Positions 1 to 11,689 of a stretch of 64,000 nucleotides of DNA are shown here, in pieces. This DNA is from Acanthacorydalis orientalis (Eukaryota; Arthropoda; Insecta; Megaloptera; Corydalidae), in NCBI GenBank assembly GCA_034766995.1, contig CM068322.1:1997089-2061088 (forward strand), given 5' to 3'. The translations under genes and the position numbers were made by a program. Under the pieces are notes generated by a model that was not told where the DNA came from, searched no databases, and was given only the letters and a program-made list of their open reading frames with translations. How positions within the stretch are numbered: the first letter of the stretch is position 1; each line of letters starts with the position of its first letter.

Positions 1-240
1 AGTAACTCTATTACACTTCATTGGTCTGATAAGTCACCAAATCCCAACACAATTGAGAATCGTAAAGATGAGGTGGAACAAGCTATTCTGTTCAAATATC
101 TTCTCTCGTTCAATCACGTGGTAACTACATGAGTTTGCATGAACCAACACCCTTATATAACTCTTTCAAAATCACATAGAAACTGCGTTTTGATGAATTG
201 AAACTCTTTTTAAGCAAAAAGAGTTCTTTTTCGTTAAGTA

Positions 241-247
241 TATATAA

Positions 248-310
<63 letters not shown>
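241..310. repeat. (TA)n microsatellite
   Basis: Nearly pure TA dinucleotide array, about 70 bp, with one CATA interruption. Confidence 0.95.
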
Positions 311-314
<4 letters not shown>

Positions 315-1185
315 CATATAACGATAAGAATGAACACTGTATTATTTTAGTTTTTAATTAAAAAAACTTTTCTTATTAACTTATGTACAGTGATAAAAAT
401 GTTACCTTCTTAGAAAATGATTTAACATTAAATTCAATTTTCTAGTTATCTTTTTTAATTGTTTTAATTGTTTAGACTAAACGATGAATTTCATTTCTTA
501 TACAATTATTATAATAAACTGAACTCTATAAAAAACTAAGTTCGTTACAAGGAAGCTCTGTCCTCTACTCACTTAGCTCGTCGACCGCCGGTGCTAGCTT
601 GCTGACTCTCTCTCTCCCCTAACAAATAATAGAAGTTAACAAATTATATGCACAAGTAACCATCATAAAATGTAAGTCGAAAAATTTTTATTGGAAAAGT
701 TTATAAAAATTAACAACAAAATACAATGTTAAAATGTGTAGCCATTTTTTTTAGTCTAAAGCTTCGGTGAATAGAATATTTTGAATAAATATCATGGGTT
801 TTACATTGGAATCGTATACATCTATTTCGTTGTATACCGTGAGAGAGCTACATACATGTGATTGATGTCAATCAATTAGAACAGGGACCATACGATATCC
901 ATCAACCAATCATTGATGATCAGGAATGGAAATGGTTAACGTGCTACTTGTACATATAACAGGGAGAACGCCGTTGTGAAAATGTTGGCCTACGCGAAAA
1001 ATTTAAAATTTTTGTTTTATGGAAATTTTAGGATGGAATTATTTTTTATATACTGATAGATTATGTCTTAATATGTAATACAAATCTGAAATTATAGTGT
1101 GTTTGATTTGTCTTAGTATTATATAACAGTTTAACTACATCTTATACTAATTTATTTATCTATTAATCTATTTGTATATATACGA

Positions 1186-1186
<1 letters not shown>

Positions 1187-1231
<45 letters not shown>
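1187..1231. repeat. (TA)n microsatellite
   Basis: Pure TA array of about 45 bp. Confidence 0.95.
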
Positions 1232-1238
<7 letters not shown>

Positions 1239-1676
1239 ATTTATAGAAAGTCAAAGAATAAATATGACTCTTCTGTCCTTATACAATAATTAGAAAATAA
1301 TTTCTCACGTTGTTATTTGTAGTGTTAGTTGTAGTGTATAATATTAGATTCACAGTATGAATTATTTTTGAATAAAATTTTAATAAAAGTTGATACTTTT
1401 TTTCGTTTTACCAAATCATTTAAATAATTTTAGTAATATTCAGACATTTGAACTAAATAAGATATAAGATAAGCGAAAAATTAGTTTAATAGATCTTACA
1501 CTGTACCATAGTTATCTATAATTACGTAACTATATAATAATCATTTTGTGAAAACTGCTTAGAATTTTTATACAATGTTTTAACGTTCTGAAAGTATTTC
1601 ATTCGAGCTCAGTTTTTGTGTCGCCTATTTCATGATGTGTTGTAAGCAATTTTTTCAGACATATATTTTTGTTTAC

Positions 1677-1788
1677 GTATATATATATTTATACATACAC
1701 ACACATAATTATCTCTCTATATATCTATATCTATTTATTTATCTATCTTTATCTTTTTCTATATCTATATCTCTCTACACACACACAT

Positions 1789-1823
<35 letters not shown>
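1677..1823. repeat. Compound TA/CA/ATCT microsatellite
   Basis: Mixed low-complexity block: TA, CACA, ATCT and CTCT motifs ending in a pure TA run. The open frame across it is repeat-encoded and not a gene. Confidence 0.9.
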
Positions 1824-2765
1824 AATAATGTGAAATTATAAGTGTATGTGTGTATTGATTTGTGCGTTCTATTGGGAACATTTCTGAGAAATTTTCAAAT
1901 TGTTAATAGTTGGATGGTTAGGAATTGGTTGTGTAATTAGATGATTTTCTCGTGAGCATTGATAAATGAGTTATACATAACAATAATTAATTGACTATTT
2001 CAAATCATGTAGAAAAAGTAATGACTTCAAGATATTAGATTTGATTAATATATGGGTTTGAAGTTTACTCTACTCTTCTATTATTGAATTTGATTCCTTA
2101 ACAGTTGTTACGTAAAAACATATACATATATATGTATATATATATATATATATATATTTAATATTGTTACTTGTTTTTAATTATGAAAGGAAATAATCCG
2201 AAAGTTGTAGGATTGATACGCTAAAATCAAACGAAAATAAATATTAATTTAAATTAAACTCTATCTATTAATTTGAAACGGAGAATTTAAAATAAACTTT
2301 AAATATAGACTATAGAATTTATAATAACGGCTTTATAATAGTGAAGTTATGATTAAAACGACGCAAATGTACTATGATGAACAGTTTTATTTCTTATTTA
2401 ATTTCTTTGCCAATACTTCTACGAGTAATTAGACTATAATACAAAATTGATCAGCAATTTTGACTATAATAACGTATTATAAGTTTTCAACTAAAAAATC
2501 AGTGTCATAAAGACTAAATTGAAATATACAGAATTTGAAAAATATGTCAAGTTCGAATTAAATAATGTAATTTTCCTTATAAGTGCAATGTAAAGTTTTG
2601 AAATTCACTGTACGTGCTCTTTTATATTATGTTGGTATATTTATTATTTCATGCTTGTAGCATTTTCATGCTTATCTACGTAATTGTAAAGACGATTTTG
2701 ATGTAATGTTCATTTTTGTAGTTCATTATATACATAATATTGAAATGGTTTGGAACTAATGTAAA

Positions 2766-2767
<2 letters not shown>

Positions 2768-2814
<47 letters not shown>
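2768..2814. repeat. (TA)n microsatellite
   Basis: Pure TA array of about 46 bp. Confidence 0.95.
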
Positions 2815-2816
<2 letters not shown>

Positions 2817-3030
2817 ATATATGTTCATACATATTGTTCATTTTAAAGCGTAAGTAGATTAAAATCATATTTTTTATCTTAACATTTTTTATCCAAATGT
2901 TCAATATCCACTTATTGTCTAGTTTCATTTCTTATGAGCATTTTGACAGAAATACCATCATATTTAAATTGCAAACATGGAAAATCTAACAATTGTAATT
3001 GAATTACTAATTATATATCTATGTTTATAT

Positions 3031-3620
3031 CAGTGTTTTTCAAACTGTGTTCGGCGGAACTCTGAGGTTCCGCGATTCAAAGTTAAAATTCGTAAGAATT
3101 TTCAAAGAAAAAAGGTGAAAGTTAAAAATTCAAAATAGTTAATTAATAATAATTTTTTAAATACTTATTATCACCTATTATTATGCAGTAAAACTGTGTT
3201 TATACCTATTATGTTGTAAAACTGTATTTACGAGTACACATTACAACCCCGCTCAATCAGATGTAAATAATAAAATTTGGTCATGTGAGACGTAACTGGG
3301 TGAAACGAGCGATGCTGTTGGTTTGGCTATTTTGATAGTACTAGTCCGTTATGTTTTTAATTCTACAATTCAAGAAGATATACTGTTTGCACACTTCTTG
3401 TAGAAAGAACTACAGGAGAAAAAAAAATTAAGTTTATTAATAACTATATGAATGAACATGAAATAACTTGAGATTTATGTTCGTATATTTGTACAGATGG
3501 AGCAAAATTGTTATTGGGCCCAAAAAAAGCGGTAATGTCACGAATAATTGCAACAGCTACACACATTAAACATTCTCATTGCTGACTTCATCGCTACGCG
3601 TTCGTGGCAAAATGAATATC
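3031..3620 (+). pseudogene. hAT-type transposase fragment (ZBED5/FAM200-like)
   Basis: Starts with a hAT-like terminus CAGTGTTTTTCAAACTG at 3031, followed by a short hairpin (GCGGAAC ... GTTCCGC, 3054-3073). Conceptual translation over 3330-3615, with frameshifts and stops, shows the order typical of the hAT catalytic core: an FYNSTIQEDILF segment, then TDGAKLLLGPKK, then HIKHSHC and LHRYAFVAK. In intact relatives these are the CTDGAK and HCxxHRxxLxxK motifs of the DDE domain. The C-terminal dimerisation half is missing, because the similarity stops where a minus-strand Tigger fragment begins. It is plainly dead. Family assignment rests on recalled motif order, so the subfamily is uncertain. 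Confidence 0.6.
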
Positions 3621-3639
3621 AAACACAATAAAGAAGAAA

Positions 3640-4270
3640 GAAAAACATTAAAATGACCAGAGGCATTTGATCCAAAAAGTAACGTTAAACGGTCTTTGGC
3701 TGCTTTGAATCAAGCTGCAGATTTTTCTTCAATAGCAAGTCTTTTGATGGTAGCCGTTTTCAGAACAAACTGCTTTCGTCAATACTGAACACTAAATTAC
3801 GTGAAAAATTTTCACGTTCAATTATTTCCTTTAGTTTTTCTGGAAACTTATTTGCAGCTTCATCATCTAAACTTGCAGCTTCTCCTGATAATTTTACACT
3901 ATAAAGCCTGACCCGTTTTTTAAATCTCTCAAACCAACCGAGAAAAGTTACAAAATTTTCCTCAATTTCTTCAGTTTATTAAGATTTCAGGTAATTAAAC
4001 AAAAATAATGCTTTTTCTTGAATCATTATTTGAGTTAAAGCCATATAACATTGTGATATATCATCTATCCACAAATTTAACATTTCCTACATTTAAAAAA
4101 AAAATTGGGCTGCTTAAGCGAGTTAATGTTGTTGTTGTAACATCTATACAATTCTGAGCAGACTGTTTTATTTTTTCTGATTGACTAAGTACGCTTGTTA
4201 AAGTTGGCAGCGCTAACCATAAAGATATTTAATTTAGTTTCTAAAGAAATTGCTTTTCTTGTCCTTGATT
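3640..4270 (-). pseudogene. Tigger/pogo-type transposase fragment
   Basis: Read on the minus strand, the fragment begins near 4270 with KAISLETKLNIF, the start of a CENP-B-like helix-turn-helix. It continues through WIDDISQ and QEKALFLFNYLK (second DNA-binding domain), then GWFERFKKRVRLYSVKLSGE, then FSIDESSLF followed by KRLPSKDLLLKK. The last matches the first-aspartate block of DDE_1 (usual form ADETGLFWKKLPSKT), here with a stop in place of the tryptophan. It ends near 3640 after a LLFGSNASGHF segment, so the second and third acidic catalytic residues are absent. Frameshifts and stops are scattered throughout. The fragment lies head-on against the hAT fragment with almost no spacer. Confidence 0.72.
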
Positions 4271-6057
4271 CTCACACTTCAACATAACATTTCAATATTT
4301 TTACATAAAATGGGGATTGAAATTGACTTTGTTATATCGAGACTTCGTTACCAGATATAAAGTTAACGATAAAGTTAAAGATATAAAGATAACTGAGGTA
4401 TGCCAGTACTTTTTTTCTAGTATAAAAATCGTTTATTTTTGTATTAGAATTCTAATAAAAACAGTAGTTACTTCATTTTATCTAACATATAAAAATAATT
4501 CAACACAGTTAAAAAATACTGCAATAAAGGAGTAGTTATTTTGATAAATAGCTTCAATAATTATTTTTTTAAATGTTTTTATGTATAAAAATAAATAAAT
4601 TCTATAAATTAAAATAAATATCGATGATAATATCGGATTCCAGATCGAAAAAAATAAAAATAATTCATTTATGATTTCCGATTTTCTAGCATTTTGATTT
4701 AACTTAATAGATATTCATTTTAAAGGATTAATTAAAATGTATAACTTAATATTATAATAAAACATTAATATTGTAAATGTTTTCTATGCTATATTATTGT
4801 CACTAAACATATTTCCAAGGTATTTTACTTATTACTCTATATTTTGATTCAATATAAAGATTTGCTTTGGCTATCTTCTGTGTTCGTTTATTTTAGTCTT
4901 AACAACTATCTTCGTGTTATTCCCAACAAATAAATGAGGTCCTAGACTTGATCATGAGTTCACTTTCTTAACGGTGGTAATGAAACGTTACAGAAAGTCA
5001 AAGAACCGCCAATATCTGCTTAGTCTGACACGAAACGCGCTAGTCACGTTTTACTTTGTGCCCGCTTAGGCCCACCACGACGTCTATACACAACTTTCCT
5101 AGATTCTGTATGTGAATATGTGCGTATATGTATATATGTGTGAGTTTTTTTTTCATTCTACAAACAGACTTTCTTGCGGACACGTTTCTGGCAAATAGAA
5201 GTTACGAGATACCTTTTCCCGGACTCCTTATATGTGTGCGTTTTTTTTTCTTTTATCATTTTGTAGACGGAATCGAGAAACTTAACATGTTTATTTCATA
5301 GCGCATACACACACATACCTACAGGGAGACGTCATGTTTTCTTAACAACGAAACGCACTACAGTCAACCGGTTCGTTTGCAACAATACAAAACAATTCGG
5401 TTCGAAGATGCTTGCTGTGTTGTACTTATATATGATTCTATTTTTTAATGAAACGATTTTATTTTATGACGATACTTATCTTTTTTACAGCAGTTCGTGT
5501 AATGGTTTTATAAACAGGTATAAAAACATTCTGAAGTCAATTATTTATTTTATTTTAATTTTATTTTTGCGATATGAAACATCTGTCTGTTAGTAAAGAT
5601 AAAAAAATTAATAATTTCAAATAATTAAGATAACAAAAGTAATACTAATTTCAAATATTCTTCCTATGATATTAAATGTAAAAACTGGTATTTTTGTCAT
5701 CAGTAAAAGTTTTAGTTTCTATAAATTCTCTTTTTTAATCTAATATTGAAAATATTATTAATGGAAGTAATGATATTTAAATATAAACTTGCAGTTTATT
5801 TCGATGTGCAAAGATTTTATAAAATTTTTAGTATTTACTTATCAACATTTCTCTATTTCAAATTTTATTTTAATGTAGATTCCTTTGTCTATATAATAAA
5901 GAGTCATATTTTCATGATTAAATTGTTTCTAAGGAGATTAAAATGATTTAAATAAACAAATAGTATGAAATGTCTTAAAACAATTCTCTTTTGAATAAAA
6001 TTTATCTAAAATATTTTAATATTTCACTAATTGTGACTGTTTAACAAGAAAGAAGTA

Positions 6058-6134
<77 letters not shown>

Positions 6135-7384
6135 GGGGGGAGAGAGAGATGTTTGATATATTATGTTTTCGTTACAAGAAATGAAATCAGCTACGTTGTT
6201 CCTATGCTCTAGTTTATTTTGAGAAATTTGTAATGTATGATGTCTGTACAAATATATATTCAAGGACAGATGTTACTAGGGGCGTATAGGGAATTTTTAT
6301 AGATGGATTTCGATTAAGTTTGACAGTTGTGTATTTATTTTACTTTTGTCGTGAACTTTAGTTTTTTTGATTAAGAATTTTCTGAGATTAATATTTTATG
6401 TTTACATGTATTTGTATTTTGTTTTCTTTTAAAATTTGCTTTTCAGTGTTGGATATTTTTTTTTAAAAAATATGAGAATACTTTTTTCTTTTTATGATTA
6501 TTTTCGCTTAGTACATAACAAATTTATTGTAATTACTATTATGACAAATATTTCATTTATTGCGTAAATTTAGGCATTTTTTGCGAAATAAAAGTATATA
6601 TGATCAGAAATGTTTATATGATCACAAATAGATGTTTTATTACGACAATTTATTTGACTTGCATCTTGCATTCAATTATTCGTTAAATTTTGATTGAAAA
6701 TGAAATAAATATTATTCTCCAATCTGATTCATCATTCTCCAATCGATTCAGTATCAGATAATTTATTTTTTATTCAAAATTTTTATGTCAACGAAAAGGC
6801 AATAAATTAGTAGTGTCACAAAAATTAACAAAATTGAAAGGTCTAACTTTTTAAAATGGAAAATGTGTTGACCAAACGAAATTATTTTAAGGAATAACAT
6901 AGAGGTATATCTAAAAAGTTGTTTAAATTCCATATTTTATTTAACTCTTCTGACTAATATATGTAAATTTTTTCTATTACATTTTTAACCATCAAATTCT
7001 TAGACTAAGAATTTAAGTTGGTTTAAGTATTCATATTTTTTTTTATTATAAAACAGTTATTAATAATTTAAATTAAATATTATGAAGAATCCACTTGTAT
7101 ATGATAACAATTATATCCCACTATTTTTTTATACTGATTTATAAATTTACAGCAAATATTTAAGTGCAATCTTTTATAATTTATACGGAAAAAATATTAA
7201 GTTTATTCAGTTGATATATTATTACAAGACATCTTGATGATCTAGAAATGGTTTTTAGTTTTATCATACAGTATTTTACACATGTGCTCTTTTAATTAAT
7301 GATCGCTCCATGATCCATCTCATTTTCACGAAATGTAGCTAAAAAATTTTATACACGAGTTTATAAGTCTTAAATAGTATTAGA
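4271..7384. other. Non-coding AT-rich DNA
   Basis: No recognisable gene or element. Contains one compound microsatellite near 6061. A patch around 4960-5400 is less AT-rich, with CpG-containing words, but no open frame or known repeat could be matched to it. Confidence 0.65.
6061..6150. repeat. (TA)n(GA)n(G)n compound microsatellite
   Basis: About 55 bp of TA, then about 20 bp of GA, then a G run and more GA. Confidence 0.95.
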
Positions 7385-7577
7385 TATTAGGCTCAAACAA
7401 AAAATGAAATATAACTTTTCAAATAATACATATATTCTTCAAAACAATTATCACAATTATTAGCATATTCTCAAATATATAATAAGTTTATTTATTTCGT
7501 CAGTGAAAAAATCAGGTGTGTGTTTTTTAAGCTACTATTTTTAAAGTTACTTTTAACTTATTCCTCAGAGTCGAAAT

Positions 7578-7769
7578 TGTCAAAGTAAAATAAAGAAATG
7601 TTATTTTATAGTTAACTGTGATTTAAAAAAAAGATAGATATTGTGTATATTATGTTGATATGTGTAGTCAGTTGTTAATACAAGTAGTGAGTCAAAATGG
7701 AATCACAGTAACAGTTATGTTTAATTAATTTGTAATTAAATATCTAAATGTAAAACAAAAAATTCAATA
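7578..7769 (+). repeat. 5' LTR of copia-type element
   Basis: Begins TGTCAAAG and ends TTCAATA, just before the primer site. It aligns with 10608-10796 with scattered substitutions and short indels. Confidence 0.85.
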
Positions 7770-7784
7770 GGTTATGCGCCCAGC
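7770..7784 (+). other. Primer-binding site, initiator-Met tRNA internal type
   Basis: GGTTATGCGCCCAGC lies immediately after the LTR. It is the reverse complement, with one mismatch, of the anticodon-stem region of insect initiator methionine tRNA. Drosophila copia is known to prime from a cleaved half of that tRNA, so this site supports the copia assignment independently of the proteins. Confidence 0.8.
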
Positions 7785-7854
7785 CGCGTTTCCGAGTGCG
7801 CGACTTTGATGGTTTTTATTTTATTTTGTGAAGTCTCGCTTAAATCATATCAGG

Positions 7855-8657
7855 ATGGATTTAGCGAAGCACATTAAACGGTTGACTAGTGAATCGAACT
7901 GGCCCATGTGAAAACGAAAAATTCGAGATCTGCTTGACTAACACGAAGGAGCATTGGACACAATCGACAATAAGTTGGTAAAATCAGAACCATTAGAATA
8001 TCTGCTACGGAAGCTCAAATCTAGAAACATAAAGAAGAAAGTGATTTGTATCGTAAGGCAAATATTTATGCCAAGTCGATGATTAAGAGCTCAGTTACTG
8101 ATGAAGTGTACTAGAAAATCATGGACAAAGAGACTGCTCATGATGCGTAGGAGGTGTTAAAACAGCACTTTGTAGCAACGACCAAGAATCAGCTGTTCAA
8201 GATACGTACAGATTTTTTCTCATTCAGTTGGACGTCAGGCGAAGATGTATCTACACACATTGCAAAGTTAAGGAGTTTGTAGAATGAGTTAAAGAACTGA
8301 CTTAAAACTAAGGGCGAGAACACGTTGCCAGATTCAATATTGGTATGTAAAACTTTGCATATTTTGCCAAGTAAATTTGAGATGTTTCCATCTAGTTGTA
8401 TGCTACTGACTAAGGACATAGAGGAGATGGTTGATGATTCAACGATGCCGCTGTGCATATTTGAGAGAAACTTCAGAAAAAATGAAGACAGCAAAAAGTT
8501 CGCTCAAGAAGCTCTAGTGGCAAAATCAGACAAACAAAGAAAACAGTATCAGGCAAAAACGAGTTACTTGAAGTCAAAACAGGAAGACAATTGCAATTAT
8601 TGCAAAAAGAGGGGACATTGGGTTCGTGATTGCAAGAAATGGATCGCTGACGGATGA
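7855..8657 (+). pseudogene. copia-type gag remnant with zinc knuckle
   Basis: The likely start is ATG 7855 (MDLAKHIKRL). The frame is stopped at codon 19 by TGA where copia gag proteins carry Trp (a PM-W-KRKIRDLL context), and again a few codons later. Downstream frames keep a recognisable gag body, and 8325-8657 is open and ends with the CCHC knuckle CNYCKKRGHWVRDC (CX2CX4HX4C) at about 8592-8633. In life the protein would form the particle and bind the RNA. It is broken by nonsense changes and frameshifts. Confidence 0.8.
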
Positions 8658-8729
8658 CCATCGAATAGCAATAAAGCAGGTGACGCTCAGAGCAATGCAC
8701 TTGATACCAATGTATCTCTCATCTCTATT

Positions 8730-9706
8730 TGCGTCGAATTTTACACAGCTGAGGCAAATTCAACGGATTGGTGGATTGATAACGGAGCAACAAGACACGT
8801 AACAAATTTCTTGGATCAATTTGTAGAGTATAAAGACTTCGAGAGCCCGTCCAGTGTAAAGTCTGCTGGAAATGAAACTCTTGAGGCACTTGGAAAAGGA
8901 ATTATTCGAATTTTGTCAATTGTTATGATAAAAGTCAAAAGATAACGTTAAAAGACGTGCGATATATTCCGAAAATCTCTAGAAATTTGTTCTCAGTCTT
9001 AGCATCTCAGGACAAAAATCAAAATAACGAGTTTAAGTCGACAGCAACCAAGTGCTGGATCGAGGTTAATGTTAAAACAGTACTGCGAGGAGTTCGTGAA
9101 ATATTCGGAACGTTATAAAAGGCAGCCATCCAACCAATTTTTCCTAAGGAAGAGACAAGAATAAATATTACAGTTGCAGATAGTTTATGATTTCAGCGAT
9201 ATCATGACAGATGGGGACATCAAGATAAACGGCATGTCAAAGAGATTCTTGAGAGAGAGTTGTGCATCAAAGTAAAATTGGACAAGGAAGTCTACGAGTC
9301 ATGTATTTATGGAAAAACACATAGATTACCATTCGGCACCAGAAACAAAGCAAATGAACCTGAAGAGCGAATGTCGACAGATGTATGTGGACAGTTTGAC
9401 GAATCTTTTCCGAAGAGGCGATATTTAGTTGTGTTTAAAGATAGTTACACAAAATGTTGCTACAGTTTCGCAGTTAAAGAGAAGTCAGAATTCAAAAACC
9501 TGCTGAAACAAGCGTTGGCACATGCAAAAACACAAGGACATCCGATTAAGGAGTTACTTAGTGACAGTGGTGGAGAGTTTGACAACGAAGAAGTCAGAAA
9601 AATTTTACTGGAGAATGGAACCTTGCAGAGACTAACAGCGCCATATACACCTGAGCAAAATGGCGGCATAGAAAGAGAAAATCGTACATTTCAAGTATTG
9701 ACTTGA
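8730..9706 (+). pseudogene. copia-type protease-integrase remnant
   Basis: Protease: WWIDNGATRHVTN at 8769 onwards, where the usual DSGA active site reads DNGA. After frameshifts, the pre-integrase histidine region RYHDRWGHQDKRH is near 9197 and the CX2-type zinc residues follow (ESCIYGKTHRLPF). The integrase core is open to 9706 and shows the D,D,E triad: Asp in MSTDVCG, Asp in LLSDSGGEFD and Glu in GGIERENRT. The frame ends in TGA after FQVLT. One extra T near 9702 explains this, because the homologous protein continues in the +1 frame from 9708. Inactive as it stands. Confidence 0.85.
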
Positions 9707-9707
9707 A

Positions 9708-10508
9708 ATGGCAAGGACATTCAAGTATTCAAATACAGACGTTAAATTTCCGGACGCAATTTGTGCAGAACTGGTAAATACCGCAGTGTGTGTTCTGAAT
9801 AGAACTGGAAAGTTGTCAGAAAAAGGAACGATTTCATATGAGCTTTGGATAGGTACAAAACGAATAATAAAACATCAACGCATAATCGGATCTGCGTGCT
9901 ACATACACATTCCAGTTCAGAAGCGGAAAAAAGTGGACGAAAAAGCTGCAAAACGATACCTCGTAGGATACGATAATGACGAGAGGTACAGAATCTCTAT
10001 AAAACAATAGCATAAAGTTGTTTTGTCCAATGATATGCAATTTCTGGAAAAACCCAGGGAATGTGAAGAAATAGTTAAGTAACCACTTCGAGATGTCGAG
10101 CTTGAGAAAGAGCGTGGAGTTGAGAACGCAGAGCGAGAAGAAGAGCACAAAGAAGACGATGACGAAGAAATGATAAAAGCAGAAGGAATCGACAACGATG
10201 AGTATGAGACTGGATTTGCTACTGACATAGAAGGTAAAGAAGAGGACTCTCAGCTGTCATCAGGAAGACGACTCAGAAATCGTTCGACGCTCAGAAGACC
10301 AAAATATGTCGAGGATTGTGTCATGGTAGCGGAGAATTTTGTCAACGTGACAGAAACTCCCGAAACATACAAAGAAGCTCTGATCAGCAAACAGAGTGCC
10401 AAGTGGATAGAAGTCAAGGACAGCGAAATGGATTCACTGAAAGAAAACCAAACATGGAAATATGACACATTTACGAAAAAAATTTCAAAACAGGGAAAGA
10501 TAAAATAA
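9708..10508 (+). pseudogene. copia-type integrase C-terminus and start of RT region
   Basis: Continues the integrase in a new frame (MARTFKYSNTDVKFPDAIC...). VCVLNRTG and YELWIGTKR match the copia block that reads LINRxP ... PYExWxxxKP, followed by ACYIHIP and YLVGYD. Two in-frame stops, at 10008 and near 10079, interrupt an acidic, repeat-poor linker, after which 10170-10508 is open. That last part has SGRRLRNRS, then YKEALISKQSAKWIE and MDSLKENQTWK, which is the segment just before the RT fingers in copia proteins. The RT catalytic motifs never appear; the sequence runs into a TA array and then the 3' LTR. Confidence 0.8.
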
Positions 10509-10525
10509 ATAATTTTCCATATAAT

Positions 10526-10581
10526 TATATATATATATATATATATAATATTATATATTATATATATATATATATATATAT
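10526..10581. repeat. (TA)n array at the copia RT deletion point
   Basis: Interrupted TA array sitting exactly where reverse transcriptase and RNase H coding should be. Confidence 0.9.
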
Positions 10582-10597
10582 CCTAATTAAAAAATAA

Positions 10598-10607
10598 CAA
10601 GGGAAAG
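10598..10607 (+). other. Polypurine tract of copia-type element
   Basis: CAAGGGAAAG directly precedes the TGTCAAAG start of the 3' LTR, the expected place for the plus-strand primer. Confidence 0.6.
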
Positions 10608-10796
10608 TGTCAAAGTAAAATAAATAAATGTTATTTTACAGTTAGCTGTGATTTAAAAACAAGATAGATATTGTGTATATTTTGTTATGTGTAGTCAGTT
10701 GTTAATGCAAGTAATTAGTCAAAATGTAATCACTGTAAAATTTATGTTTAATTAATTTGTAATTAAATATCTAAATGTAAAATTAAAAATTCAATA
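10608..10796 (+). repeat. 3' LTR of copia-type element
   Basis: Begins TGTCAAAG like the 5' LTR and ends TTCAATA. Next to the genomic side lies AAAAT, compared with GAAAT before the 5' LTR. Confidence 0.85.
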
Positions 10797-11689
10797 AAAA
10801 TTCTTTTTTTCGAGATTACAATTTAGTGTTGGTAATAAATGGTAGTTGGATGATGTCAGATGTAGACCCTAAGAAGAATATGAGATGGAAATAAATTTGT
10901 TTTGATTCAAATGTTTCTGTTTTAGTGTGTGGTTTCACATTATCATGATGAAGTACAGTTCAGGTACAGTGACTCTGAATGCGAAAACACAAATTTTAAC
11001 TGTCTCAACTTTTCAAGAAATCGCTGTAAGTTCATTGTAGATTGTATTTTTACAAATTTTCCAAATGAGGATATGTTTATCCCAGAAAATTGATGTTGTG
11101 TTTACTATAAAATTCATAGATTTTAAACTTTTTGCTTTAGTCGATGTGTCGAAATGATGTTCGCAGGTTATTGGTCGGTGACTATAATTATTAGAAAACA
11201 AACAATTATTAGACAACAAACACATTACATTTAATTTTGTAGCACTGAACATTTTTCTGAAAAAATTCAAACCGTTTGTCTTTTACTTCTGAGATTGAAA
11301 ATTTCGGCACCCAACGAGGACGAGGTTCTTTCTAATGGTCAAATTTATATGTACAACTTTTTCTTTAGAAATTATGAGTTGTATTAGGTAACATCATGAT
11401 TTATCCGGTGGTCTTCTTTTTAAGGTACTAAAGAACTAACACACTGGTGTTAAAATGGATCATTTAATGTTAGAGTTTTGCCTGAACGAGGTTAATCCTT
11501 GAAATCTTGCCAAAATCGATCTTAACTTTTTAAATTTTTGTCCATCAATTTACAATATACTTCAACATTATGAATACTATAGGGCGAGGTACCAATCCTG
11601 GTTCCAAAAAAACTAAATATCTCTGTTGTTGCGGTCCAACGAGTATTGACAAATGAAGGAGTACGTGATATTCTTAGTTGATGGACGAT

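Larger units (their letters stand above)
1..3030. other. Non-coding AT-rich DNA with microsatellites
   Basis: No protein similarity is recognisable on either strand. The stretch is AT-rich, with several TA arrays listed separately. The short open frames here run through TA, CA and CT repeats or AT-rich sequence and look like chance. A slightly GC-richer patch lies near 560-615 but shows nothing identifiable. Confidence 0.7.
7578..10796 (+). mobile_element. Copia-type (Ty1/copia) LTR retrotransposon, internally deleted
   Basis: Two LTRs of about 190 bp (7578-7769 and 10608-10796) flank remains of a copia-order polyprotein: gag, protease, integrase, then the extreme N-terminus of reverse transcriptase. 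The primer site follows the 5' LTR directly and a purine tract precedes the 3' LTR. Flanking pentamers are GAAAT on the left and AAAAT on the right, a one-mismatch candidate target duplication. At about 3.2 kb it is well short of the roughly 5 kb of intact copia elements, because nearly all of RT and RNase H is absent. The LTRs differ at several positions, so the insertion is not recent. It sits inside a mariner pseudogene. Confidence 0.88.
7385..11440 (-). mobile_element. mariner pseudogene split by a copia-type insertion
   Basis: Minus-strand mariner transposase remains lie on both sides of the retrotransposon 7578-10796. On the right (11440 down to 10797) the conceptual translation gives RWVPKFSISE (the WVPHEL linker motif), a CEHHFD segment, an FWD segment, VLHHDNVKPHTK (second catalytic Asp) and SSNYHLLPTL, corresponding to the third catalytic block with Asp replaced by Asn. 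On the left (7577 down to about 7400) it resumes with FSTLRNKL, PDFFTDEINKL and NNCDNCFEE, the usual mariner C-terminus. The two halves together give roughly the expected length, so I infer one mariner interrupted by the retrotransposon. It carries many stops and frameshifts. No terminal repeats were recognised. Confidence 0.7.

Noticed and set aside
5408..5946. Short open frames rich in Leu, Phe and Tyr
   Set aside because: Composition is what AT-rich random DNA gives; there are no motifs, no conserved order and no splice context.
8189..8700. Minus-strand open frames over the copia gag region
   Set aside because: Antisense shadows of gag. The plus strand has the zinc knuckle and fits the LTR orientation.
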